Shown here: positions 1-5,824 of the stretch, piece after piece | Position numbering within the stretch: position 1 is the first letter of the stretch | Layout of the letters: each line of letters opens with the position of its first letter | DNA from: Deltaproteobacteria bacterium | Lineage (GTDB): Bacteria > Myxococcota > XYA12-FULL-58-9 > JAUUZB01 | Length of the DNA: 8,083 bases | NCBI GenBank assembly: GCA_030590185.1 | Contig: JAUUZB010000122.1 | Coordinates: forward strand, 1-8,083 | Reading direction: 5' to 3' | Notes under the pieces: generated by a model | What the model was told of the DNA's origin: nothing | What the model saw: the letters and a program-made list of their open reading frames with translations, nothing else | Databases searched by the model: none | Made by a program: the position numbers and the translations under genes

Positions 1-77
1 CAGGCTCGGGTCGCCGGCCAAAGTCTCGTAGCAATCCGCGGCCGCCGCCGGGCTCCCGTAGCCGCTGAGCAGGGCGG
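1..77 (-). repeat. Second copy of exact 342-bp-period repeat (cut by window edge)
   Basis: All 77 bases visible here are identical to 343-419. Identity ends abruptly at 77/419 (T78 against G420) and continues to the window edge, so the true repeat is probably longer. The period of 342 bp is 114 codons, which keeps the frame. An abrupt boundary followed by unbroken identity is what a recent tandem duplication of 342 bp would look like, with this as the start of the second copy. An assembly error would look the same. Confidence 0.9.
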
Positions 78-570
78 TTCGATCCCCAGCGGACAGCGGC
101 GTGGCCATGGTTTGCAGGCTGGTGGTCAGGCGGTAGGCGTAGAAGATCTCGGCGACGTTGGCCAGGGTTAGGGCGGCCTGGGCATCGTCCGCCGGATCGC
201 TCAGGGCGGTCTCGCAGGAGCGCAGGAAGCCCTCGCTGGCGTTGGCGCAGACGATCCAATGATCCTGGGGCGCCCCAGGTGTGCCGCCCCCAGGCCCCGA
301 GGGATGCGCGAGGCAGGCGCCGAGGGTCTCGAGGCTGGGAAACAGGCTCGGGTCGCCGGCCAAAGTCTCGTAGCAATCCGCGGCCGCCGCCGGGCTCCCG
401 TAGCCGCTGAGCAGGGCGGGCAAGACGGAGCTCGACAGGCTCAGGGCGCGATCCCGGGGCGGCACCTGGGGCGGCACGGTGGGGTAGGTCAGATCGGCAA
501 AGGTATCCCGAACCGACGGGAAACAGGCCGTGCAGGCTACGGCGGTGAGAAGGCCGATCATTCGGGTCAT
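1..570 (-). CDS. Putative exported/lipoprotein of unknown function (3' end outside window)
   Basis: An open frame of 190 codons runs from an ATG at 570 down to the left edge without a stop, so the C-terminus is missing. I do not recognise the family. The start is supported by GGAG (580-577) six bases before the ATG; a second in-frame ATG at 561 is less likely. The N-terminus (MTRMIGLLTAVACTACF) is a short hydrophobic leader with Cys13 and Cys16. Ala-Val-Ala-Cys is a weak lipobox, so a lipoprotein is plausible but not certain. The rest is rich in Ala, Pro, Ser and Leu with scattered Cys, and has no recognisable catalytic motif. Residues 52-76 recur exactly as residues 166-190, encoded by identical DNA. 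The gene is divergent from the histidine kinase gene and may share regulation with it. The reading frame is well supported; function is unknown. Confidence 0.72.
   Translation of the reverse strand, partial: MTRMIGLLTAVACTACFPSVRDTFADLTYPTVPPQVPPRDRALSLSSSVLPALLSGYGSPAAAADCYETLAGDPSLFPSLETLGACLAHPSGPGGGTPGAPQDHWIVCANASEGFLRSCETALSDPADDAQAALTLANVAEIFYAYRLTTSLQTMATPLSAGDRTALLSGYGSPAAAADCYETLAGDPSL
343..419 (-). repeat. First copy of exact 342-bp-period repeat
   Basis: Identical over 77 bases to 1-77, within the same reading frame. It encodes residues 52-76 of the exported protein, which begin ALLSGYGSP and end GDPSL. Sequence on the promoter-proximal side (420 upward) does not match the sequence before the other copy (78 upward), so this is a sharp duplication boundary and not a diverged repeat family. 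Confidence 0.9.
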
Positions 571-590
571 CGCGGGCTCCGTGGCACTTG

Positions 591-605
591 CTTGCCCTGG
601 GCAAG
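591..605. promoter_or_regulatory. Perfect 15-bp palindrome in divergent intergenic region (candidate operator)
   Basis: CTTGCCC-T-GGGCAAG has seven-base perfect arms around one central base. It lies 20 bp upstream of the ATG at 570 on the minus strand and 71 bp upstream of the chosen histidine kinase start. The 1-nt centre makes it a poor RNA hairpin but a reasonable dimeric-regulator site. The rest of the 106-bp gap (571-676) shows no convincing -35/-10 pair on either strand. Assignment as an operator is inference. Confidence 0.35.
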
Positions 606-676
606 GAAATCAGCGATCAATTCAAACGGGCGGGGGGCAGCGTAACAGCAGATCACTTCAGGCGCATAAACAAACA

Positions 677-2233
677 GTGTTTGATTTCGGGCTCCATGGT
701 TGGTTCACGGCGTTCGTCTGTGCCGTGCAGCTCGCCTATGCCCTGCTCGCCTTCACCCATGGCGGCCGTTCCCGGGACCTCAGCTTGCCCCTCGGGCTGC
801 TCTGCCTGACGGTCTTCGGCTGGAACTTCGCTGACCTGGCGCGCGAGCACTCCCAGCAGTTCGACTGGCGCTACCTCGACGTCACCCTCGCGCCCCTGAC
901 CTCCGCCTTCACCTTCCACTTTGCGGTGGGGTTCGTGGGCGAGCTACGGCGGTTGCGGCCGGTGCTGTGGACCAGCTACCTGGCGTCGATAACCCTGACG
1001 CTCACCGCCGGCACCTCCTTCATCAGCGACTGGGGCCGCGCCTTCATCCTCACGCCGGCCTACACCATCTGGCACGCCGTGGTCATCTCCGTGTTCGGGG
1101 TCATCGCCTTTGCGTTGGTGTATCGACATTGGCGCAGTCACACGGTTGGCGTCGAGCGGATGCGCACCCGGCTGGTGGTCATCGGCGGGATCTTCCACGT
1201 CTTGGTGGGCACCATGGAGCTGTGGTGGGGGTTTGGCATCGAGATGCCGCGGCTGGCGAGCTTCGGAACGCTGGTGAGCCTCTCCCTGTGGTTCGTGGTC
1301 ACCTTCCGCCTCAATCTGATCGAAAAAACGGTGCCCCTGCGGACCGCCGCCACCACCATCGTGATCGCTGGGGTCAGCGTGCTCGGCTATTTGATCGTCC
1401 TGCAGACCTTCAATGCCGACGCCGGCGCCTTGGTGGTGGGCACCTTCGTGGTCGCCATCGGAGGGGTGGTCGCGACCAGCCGACTGTGGGTGGCCTCCAC
1501 CCAGGAGCGAGCTCGCCTCGAGAAGATGGCTTTCCTCGGCCGGGTTGCCGATCAAATGGGCCACGACCTGCGCAACCCCCTCGCGGTGATCATGGGCGCC
1601 GCGCAGCTGCTTCACGCCGAGATGAAGAAAGAGAAGACCATCGACGACCCGGACAACATGCTCGGGGAGATTATCGAGCAGAGCCAGCGCATCACCCGCA
1701 TGATCGACAAGTACCGGCGCCTCGGACGCATCGAGATCCACCCCAGCCCGACCAACGTCAACGAGCTGTTGCGCCAAGCCCTGCAGTTCAACGCCCTCAA
1801 CCGCCGCCAGACGATCACCCTGCACACCGACCTCGCCTCCGACGTGCCAAACTGCCACGTCGATCGCGACCTGATCGCCGTGACCCTCGAGAACCTGGCA
1901 CGCAACGCGAGCGAGGCCATGCCGAGCGGCGGGGAGTTCTACGTCTCGAGTCGCCCAGAGAAGGGCGGCGTGCTGGTGACCTTGCGTGACACCGGGCACG
2001 GGATGAACGCCCGCACCCTGGAGCAGTGTTTCGAGGAGATGTTCTCCACCAAGGAGTCCGGCAGCGGCCTCGGCCTGCCCTTTGCCCGGCAGGTCATGGA
2101 GGCCCACGGCGGCTCGATCCAGGTATCGAGCGTGGAGCAAAAAGGGACCGAGATCCGCCTGCGGCTGCCCAGCGCTCCGCCCCCATCGGCTGGCGCGGTG
2201 GTTGGCGCGGTGATTGGCGCGGCTACAGGTTAA
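677..2233 (+). CDS. Membrane sensor histidine kinase (multi-TM input, HisKA + HATPase)
   Basis: Predicted two-component sensor kinase of 518 aa. About nine hydrophobic segments (roughly residues 8-28, 36-54, 72-91, 96-114, 129-149, 166-184, 195-213, 224-243, 251-268) form the input region, with no large extracytoplasmic or PAS domain visible. A short linker leads to the HisKA H-box (GHDLRNPLA, phospho-acceptor His296). The ATPase domain follows: N-box LARNASEA (Asn410), G1 box DTGHGM (Asp438), F-box-like CFEEMFSTKE and G2 box GSGLGLPFA (462-470). The core resembles NtrB/ZraS-type kinases. The GTG at 677 is preferred because it starts just before the first membrane segment. An ATG at 530 would overlap the divergent gene and add a hydrophilic leader, and GTG 581 is also possible. 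The ribosome site before 677 is weak (CAGG, 14 bases upstream). After the catalytic domain a Pro/Ala/Gly/Val tail (residues 501-518) overlaps the convergent Ser/Thr kinase gene. No receiver domain or response regulator is in view. Confidence 0.9.
   Translation: MFDFGLHGWFTAFVCAVQLAYALLAFTHGGRSRDLSLPLGLLCLTVFGWNFADLAREHSQQFDWRYLDVTLAPLTSAFTFHFAVGFVGELRRLRPVLWTSYLASITLTLTAGTSFISDWGRAFILTPAYTIWHAVVISVFGVIAFALVYRHWRSHTVGVERMRTRLVVIGGIFHVLVGTMELWWGFGIEMPRLASFGTLVSLSLWFVVTFRLNLIEKTVPLRTAATTIVIAGVSVLGYLIVLQTFNADAGALVVGTFVVAIGGVVATSRLWVASTQERARLEKMAFLGRVADQMGHDLRNPLAVIMGAAQLLHAEMKKEKTIDDPDNMLGEIIEQSQRITRMIDKYRRLGRIEIHPSPTNVNELLRQALQFNALNRRQTITLHTDLASDVPNCHVDRDLIAVTLENLARNASEAMPSGGEFYVSSRPEKGGVLVTLRDTGHGMNARTLEQCFEEMFSTKESGSGLGLPFARQVMEAHGGSIQVSSVEQKGTEIRLRLPSAPPPSAGAVVGAVIGAATG
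2191..2222. repeat. 12-bp tandem repeat, about 2.7 copies, at the 3' end of the histidine kinase gene
   Basis: TGGCGCGGTGGT (2191-2202), TGGCGCGGTGAT (2203-2214), then TGGCGCGG (2215-2222). The period is four codons, giving the AGAVVGAVIGAA-like tail of the histidine kinase. The array stops exactly where the stop codon of the convergent Ser/Thr kinase gene begins (2223). It lies beyond the end of the conserved ATPase domain, so it probably extended the protein by slippage. Confidence 0.75.
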
Positions 2234-4037
2234 TCACGATCGTCTGGGGCGACTTCTTGCTGTGCTTCTTGGTGACCGTCACCCGGCGGGTCTTGTTGCG
2301 CTTCTTGCGTTTGCGATCCTCGACCTTGATGACGTGGGCTCCGGCCTTGACCCGCTGGGTGGTCGGCGCGCGGCCAACTTTCTTGCCGTCGATGAAGACG
2401 TTGGCGCCCTTGCTGCCCTTGACCTTAATCTGAACGTAGCCGAACTCTTTTTGTTTGGCCTTGCCCTTGCTGTCCGGATCGGTGCCCGGCGTGTCCGGCG
2501 GCAGGTCACCGTCCAAGGAGAACTCGTTCGGGTCGACCTCGGCCTCCTCCGGGGGGGGCTGCTTCAGGTAGAGGACGACGCCGAGTCCACCGGCGATCAA
2601 GAAGAGACCCACCACCCAGAGCCAACCAAGGCCCGGTCGTTTGGTCGGTTTGTAGGCGCCGTCGGGGGGCTTGACCGCGTTCCGGTTAATCCTACCGGTT
2701 GCCTCGATGATCCCTACGGAGTCCGCTGTGTCCGCCTCCATGCCCTCCGGCGCCGGGATCTCTGAGGTCGAGACATCCGCCTCCGGGTCATCAACATCGA
2801 GCTCGCCCTCCCCGGACTCGAGGGTCATCTCCGGATTGGAACGGATGCGGGGCACCTGCATTTGCACGGTCTGCGCCCGCCAGAAATCCGGCTCTGAGTC
2901 GCCACCGCCAGGCATGGCCGGCCTCTGGCCGTCCTCGTCATCGTCGCCGCCCACGATGATGGTGCTGCCGCTGCGCGCCTGGAAATCGGAGTGGAAGGTC
3001 TCGGTGCCGCCGGTCCACTCATCGTCACTCGGCATCGCTAGGGCCACGGGGGTCGATGACTCCATGAGCGCGCGCGTGGCGTGCCGGGCCTTGACGATCT
3101 CCTCCTCGGGAAAGAGCGTGGCCATGAAGGCCGCCGCCTCGTGGGCGTCAAAGATCGAGCGGTCATCGATGAGCACCGGCTCTAGGGCCTTGGAAAACTC
3201 AGAGGCGTGTTGGAAGCGGAGGGAGGCGTCGCGCTGGAGTGCAGTCTCGAGGGCGCTGATGAGATCCGGCGGCATGCCCGCGAGCTTGTCCGCGAGCACC
3301 GGGATGCGGACCCACTTGACCTTCTCGATCACCTCGAAGTCGGTCTCCGCCCCGAACAACTGCTCGCCGGTGACCAACTCATAGAGCACCGTGCCGAGGG
3401 TGAAAATATCCGTGCGCCGGTCGACCTCGAGGGCGTTGACCTGCTCGGGGGACATGTACGCGAACTTGCCCTTGATGATCCCCACCTGGGTCTCGGAGGC
3501 CCGGGCGCTCGCCTTGGCGATACCGAAGTCAACGATCTTGACCTCGCCCTCCCAGCTGACCAGCAGGTTGGCCGGGCTGATGTCGCGGTGCACGAGGTTC
3601 AGTGGCGCGCCGTCCGAGCCGGCCTTGCGGTGGGCGTGGTCGAGACCCCGGGCCGCGGAGCGGGCGACATAGGCCGCGAAGCGCAGCGGCAGCTGAATGC
3701 CCTGCTCGGCGGCGGCGGTGAGGATGTTGCGGAGGTCCCGTCCCTCGATCAGCTCCATCGCGATGTAGAGCTGCTTATGGTAGCGGCCGAGCTCGTAGAT
3801 CTGAGCGATGTTGGCGTGCTGGAGCTGGCCTGCGAGGTTCGCCTCGTCGATGAACATCGCCGAGAACTGCTGGTCGACCGCGAGCTCCGGCCGCATGCAC
3901 TTGATCGCGATCAGGCGCTTGAACTTCTCGATGCCGCTGACCTTCGCGAGGAACACCTCGGCCATACCGCCAGCGGCGATCAGATCCAGCAAGACATATT
4001 TGCCGAAACGCCTCGGAAACTCGGCTTCGGGCTCCAT
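2223..4037 (-). CDS. Hanks-type Ser/Thr protein kinase, single TM, C-terminal PEGA-like domain
   Basis: A 604-aa transmembrane protein kinase. The N-terminal catalytic domain (about 13-290) has a Gly-rich loop (AAGGMAEVF, 21-29), VAIK-type Lys46 in IAIK, helix-C Glu65 in IDEAN, catalytic HRD (150-152, VHRDISPANLL), Mg-binding DFG (170-172), and activation-loop end GKFAYMSPEQ (190-199). All key residues are present, so it should be active. It is an RD kinase. An acidic, Ser/Thr-rich cytoplasmic linker (about 320-465) leads to one membrane helix (about 470-491). Outside lie an acidic/Pro stretch and a PEGA-like beta domain (about 533-604: VQIKV, VFIDGKKVG, KAGAHVIKV) with a very basic patch (RKRKKRNKTRR). 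ATG 4037 fits the usual FGKYVLL opening, and GGGAAG lies ten bases upstream. Targets would be cytoplasmic; the PEGA-like domain may sense or bind envelope material (inference). It lies downstream of two SPFH genes on the same strand, and its 3' end overlaps the histidine kinase gene by 11 bp. Confidence 0.95.
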   Translation of the reverse strand: MEPEAEFPRRFGKYVLLDLIAAGGMAEVFLAKVSGIEKFKRLIAIKCMRPELAVDQQFSAMFIDEANLAGQLQHANIAQIYELGRYHKQLYIAMELIEGRDLRNILTAAAEQGIQLPLRFAAYVARSAARGLDHAHRKAGSDGAPLNLVHRDISPANLLVSWEGEVKIVDFGIAKASARASETQVGIIKGKFAYMSPEQVNALEVDRRTDIFTLGTVLYELVTGEQLFGAETDFEVIEKVKWVRIPVLADKLAGMPPDLISALETALQRDASLRFQHASEFSKALEPVLIDDRSIFDAHEAAAFMATLFPEEEIVKARHATRALMESSTPVALAMPSDDEWTGGTETFHSDFQARSGSTIIVGGDDDEDGQRPAMPGGGDSEPDFWRAQTVQMQVPRIRSNPEMTLESGEGELDVDDPEADVSTSEIPAPEGMEADTADSVGIIEATGRINRNAVKPPDGAYKPTKRPGLGWLWVVGLFLIAGGLGVVLYLKQPPPEEAEVDPNEFSLDGDLPPDTPGTDPDSKGKAKQKEFGYVQIKVKGSKGANVFIDGKKVGRAPTTQRVKAGAHVIKVEDRKRKKRNKTRRVTVTKKHSKKSPQTIVINL

Positions 4038-4149
4038 CCCGACATAACTTCCCAGTTGAGGCGGTGCGATTCAACTAGAAACGGCGTTTTTACGTCCGAC
4101 CGCGTCGATCCGTCGGGGAGGGTGGGTGCGGTGCACCGATCCGCTCACC
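4038..4149 (-). promoter_or_regulatory. Intergenic region upstream of Ser/Thr kinase with three AGTTGA-core elements
   Basis: This 112-bp gap is the only noncoding DNA available for a dedicated kinase promoter. It holds AGTTGAGG at 4054-4061 (plus) and its reverse complement CCTCAACT at 4148-4155, which frame the gap. TCAACTAG occurs at 4071-4078 and again at 4150-4157, the latter inside the 3' end of the upstream SPFH gene. A perfect AAACG-G-CGTTT palindrome sits at 4079-4089. No clear terminator or sigma70 pair was found, so read-through from the SPFH genes is possible. The regulatory role is inference from repeat clustering. Confidence 0.3.
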
Positions 4150-4911
4150 TCAACTAGGCAACTTGCTGACCTCGTCCCCTAGGGCCGCGAGATCCTGGGC
4201 ATGGGCGAGGACAGCCTCGGCGTCCCGTTCTTCGAGCACTCGGGTCCGCTCGGCGCAGGCGGCAACGATATCGTTGACCTTCTTGATGCCCTTGGCGTCG
4301 AGGATGTTCTGCGGGTCGAGCGCCTCGACCGGCGTCTGCTCGCAACGGTGAATGGCGAGATCCTGAAGGCAAAAGCCGTCCAGCTCTTCGTCACATAGCC
4401 GGATGACCCCATCCCGGAAGCGGTCGCGTTGGGTGCGAAGCTCGTCGAAATCCATGGCGCCAGCGACGGTCTTGAGCGCCTCGCTGAACGTCGCCTCGAA
4501 CAGCCCCCGCACCGTCGTTGGGTCCGACGCCCGGGCGCAACCGATGCGGCCCGCGACCGCGAGGATGGCATCGGGGGTTTGGTTGACCTGCAATATAAAG
4601 GTAGCCGTGAGGTCGACGCGCACGTTGTCCCTGCAAAGGACGCCCTCCACGCCGTGGCGCTGAATGGCCAGCGGCATCACGGTGGTGTCCATGATCTCGA
4701 CGCGATGGATGATCGGCAGCACCAGGGTGCGAACGTAGCTAATCCGGCTGCCACCGGGACGATGCACGACCAGCACCTGACCGGGCTCCGAGGTGCGAAT
4801 CCGGCTCGCGATCCAGAGCGCCATCAGGAACGAGCCCAGCGCCAGGACGCCGGCCAAGATGATGGTGAGCTCGGTGGAACTGAGGTCGAGGCCGAGGTCG
4901 AGGCCGTTCAT
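4150..4911 (-). CDS. Membrane-anchored SPFH/band-7 protein, flotillin (YqiK)-like, short form
   Basis: A 253-aa protein with an N-terminal membrane helix (about 15-35, after a short polar leader) followed by an SPFH domain. Visible signatures are GQVLVVHRPGG (44-54), CRDNVRVDLTATF (93-105), FSEALKTVAGAMDF (142-155) and EQTPVEALDPQNILDAKG (191-208). The last resembles the NQT..HFNPNNAFDAEG segment of E. coli YqiK at the end of its SPFH domain. Family proteins normally continue for several hundred residues of Glu/Ala coiled coil; here only about 45 residues remain, so this is a minimal form. SPFH proteins oligomerise on membranes and organise microdomains or cage-like assemblies. ATG 4911 overlaps the upstream stop as ATGA, and GAGGTG lies shortly before it, so translation is probably coupled. 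It is a paralogue of the upstream protein, and the two may form a hetero-oligomer (inference). Confidence 0.85.
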   Translation of the reverse strand: MNGLDLGLDLSSTELTIILAGVLALGSFLMALWIASRIRTSEPGQVLVVHRPGGSRISYVRTLVLPIIHRVEIMDTTVMPLAIQRHGVEGVLCRDNVRVDLTATFILQVNQTPDAILAVAGRIGCARASDPTTVRGLFEATFSEALKTVAGAMDFDELRTQRDRFRDGVIRLCDEELDGFCLQDLAIHRCEQTPVEALDPQNILDAKGIKKVNDIVAACAERTRVLEERDAEAVLAHAQDLAALGDEVSKLPS

Positions 4912-5627
4912 GACTCACCTCGCAGGGCCCGCTCCTGGGCTCGCTCCGCCGCAGCCATCGCTTGGGCCAACTCGGCCGCGCGGGTGAAGGCCCGCTGCTG
5001 GACCCACTGTTCGGTTATTTTCAAGATACCAGGCGCGTCTGGAATCCGATCCGCGACGTGCTGGTCCCGGGGGGTCTGCTCGAACAGGTCGATGCGGACC
5101 TCCTCGAGAGTGATGCCGGAGAGGTCAGAGCCGATCACCTCCCCGACTCGATCACCCAAGGCGTTGGGGTCGTCCGCCAGCGCGATAAAGTTGGTGGCGC
5201 CGGCCACCATCTGCAACGCCTCGGAGAACTTCGGCGCGAAGAGCGAATCTACCACGTCCGAGTTGGCGACCTCTCTCCACCCGAGGCTCCGCGCCACGTT
5301 GAGGACATCCTCCTCGTTGCGATTGACGCTCAACCGGAAGCTCGCCTCCACGTCGACGCGGATGCCGTCCCGGCAACACAGGCCCTCGGAGCCGCGGAAG
5401 CTGCAGCGCACCTCGGGGATGGCGAGATCCACCAGCCATGCCCGCAGCACCAAAGGAGCCACCAAGCGATCGTGAAAGAAGACCGCGGCGCGCGTCATCG
5501 AGCTGACCACCAAGGCCTGATTCGGGCCCACCCGTCGCCGGGCGATCAGCAGGAGAATGACACAGCCGATCAGGATGACGACCAGTGCGGCGCTGACGAT
5601 GGCGAGGACGGTGGTTGGGTCGGACAC
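4908..5627 (-). CDS. Membrane-anchored SPFH/band-7 protein, flotillin-like, short form (paralogue)
   Basis: A 239-aa protein with an N-terminal membrane helix (about 6-29, ending RRR) and an SPFH domain: GPNQALVVSS (34-43), CCRDGIRVDVEASFRLSV (84-101), FSEALQMVAGATNF (134-147) and EQTPRDQHVADRIPDAPG (183-200). It is closely related to the downstream 253-aa protein (CRD.(V/I)RVD, FSEAL..VAGA, EQTP are shared) but diverged. Like it, this protein ends soon after the SPFH domain, with a short Ala/Glu-rich helix (211-236). The frame stays open to a GTG at 5795 (295 aa), but I choose GTG 5627 because AGGGAG lies seven bases upstream, the membrane helix then starts near residue 6 as in the paralogue, and the longer leader is hydrophilic and unlike the family. 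It is the first gene of the apparent SPFH-SPFH-kinase cluster, with a 4-bp ATGA overlap to the next gene. Confidence 0.83.
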   Translation of the reverse strand: MSDPTTVLAIVSAALVVILIGCVILLLIARRRVGPNQALVVSSMTRAAVFFHDRLVAPLVLRAWLVDLAIPEVRCSFRGSEGLCCRDGIRVDVEASFRLSVNRNEEDVLNVARSLGWREVANSDVVDSLFAPKFSEALQMVAGATNFIALADDPNALGDRVGEVIGSDLSGITLEEVRIDLFEQTPRDQHVADRIPDAPGILKITEQWVQQRAFTRAAELAQAMAAAERAQERALRGES

Positions 5628-5634
5628 GCTTGGG

Positions 5635-5640
5635 CTCCCT
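5635..5640 (-). promoter_or_regulatory. Ribosome binding site fixing the start of the first SPFH gene
   Basis: AGGGAG on the minus strand (5640 to 5635), seven bases before GTG 5627. It is the reason for preferring the 239-aa start over the upstream GTG 5795. Confidence 0.65.
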
Positions 5641-5750
5641 GTGTCGGCGACACTATCAGATCCCGGATGCCCCGCCACCGACCCTGAGGCCGCGGCGGTC
5701 TGAGCCCGATCTTTTCTGTTGCAGGTGGTTGTAGAGTCGGCAAGAATCAC

Positions 5751-5774
5751 CCCCTGGGATATCTCTGGCAGGGG
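5751..5774. promoter_or_regulatory. Inverted repeat in divergent SPFH / Cys-rich lipoprotein intergenic region
   Basis: CCCCTG (5751-5756) and CAGGGG (5769-5774) form perfect six-base arms around a 12-base centre containing the palindrome GATATC. It lies 50 bp upstream of the Cys-rich lipoprotein start. The 197-bp gap (5628-5824) otherwise shows only a weak plus-strand promoter-like pair, TTGCAG (5719-5724) with 17-base spacing to AAGAAT (5742-5747). The operator role is inference. Confidence 0.25.
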
Positions 5775-5812
5775 AGACTCTTCCAGCCCCTTCACGAAGT
5801 ACGACAGCGCTC

Positions 5813-5818
5813 GGGAGG
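5813..5818 (+). promoter_or_regulatory. Strong ribosome binding site of the Cys-rich lipoprotein gene
   Basis: GGGAGG six bases before ATG 5825. It confirms the start and places the lipoprotein signal peptide immediately at the N-terminus. Confidence 0.75.
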
Positions 5819-5824
5819 CAAATC

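Noticed and set aside
259..645. 128-codon open frame on the plus strand
   Set aside because: Antisense to the left-edge exported protein. Its composition is Gly/Arg/Ala-rich with no features, while the minus frame has a leader peptide and ribosome site.
530..676. Longer histidine kinase N-terminus from ATG 530
   Set aside because: It would overlap the divergent gene by 41 bp and add 49 polar residues before the first membrane segment. GTG 677 is preferred, although its ribosome site is weak.
967..1989. 340-codon open frame on the plus strand
   Set aside because: Out-of-frame shadow within the histidine kinase gene, Arg/Pro/His-rich and without motifs.
944..2140. 398-codon open frame on the minus strand
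   Set aside because: Shadow of the histidine kinase gene. The plus strand shows H, N, G1 and G2 boxes; this translation has no recognisable features.
3207..4157. 316-codon open frame on the plus strand
   Set aside because: Antisense to the Ser/Thr kinase catalytic domain, whose motifs are intact on the minus strand.
4429..5475. 348-codon open frame on the plus strand
   Set aside because: Runs antisense across both SPFH genes; the minus-strand proteins align with each other and with the SPFH family, and this one matches nothing.
5719..5747. Sigma70-like promoter TTGCAG-N17-AAGAAT before the Cys-rich lipoprotein
   Set aside because: It matches consensus at only three and four of six positions, so it is not better than chance in a gap of this size. 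It is mentioned only as context for the intergenic region.
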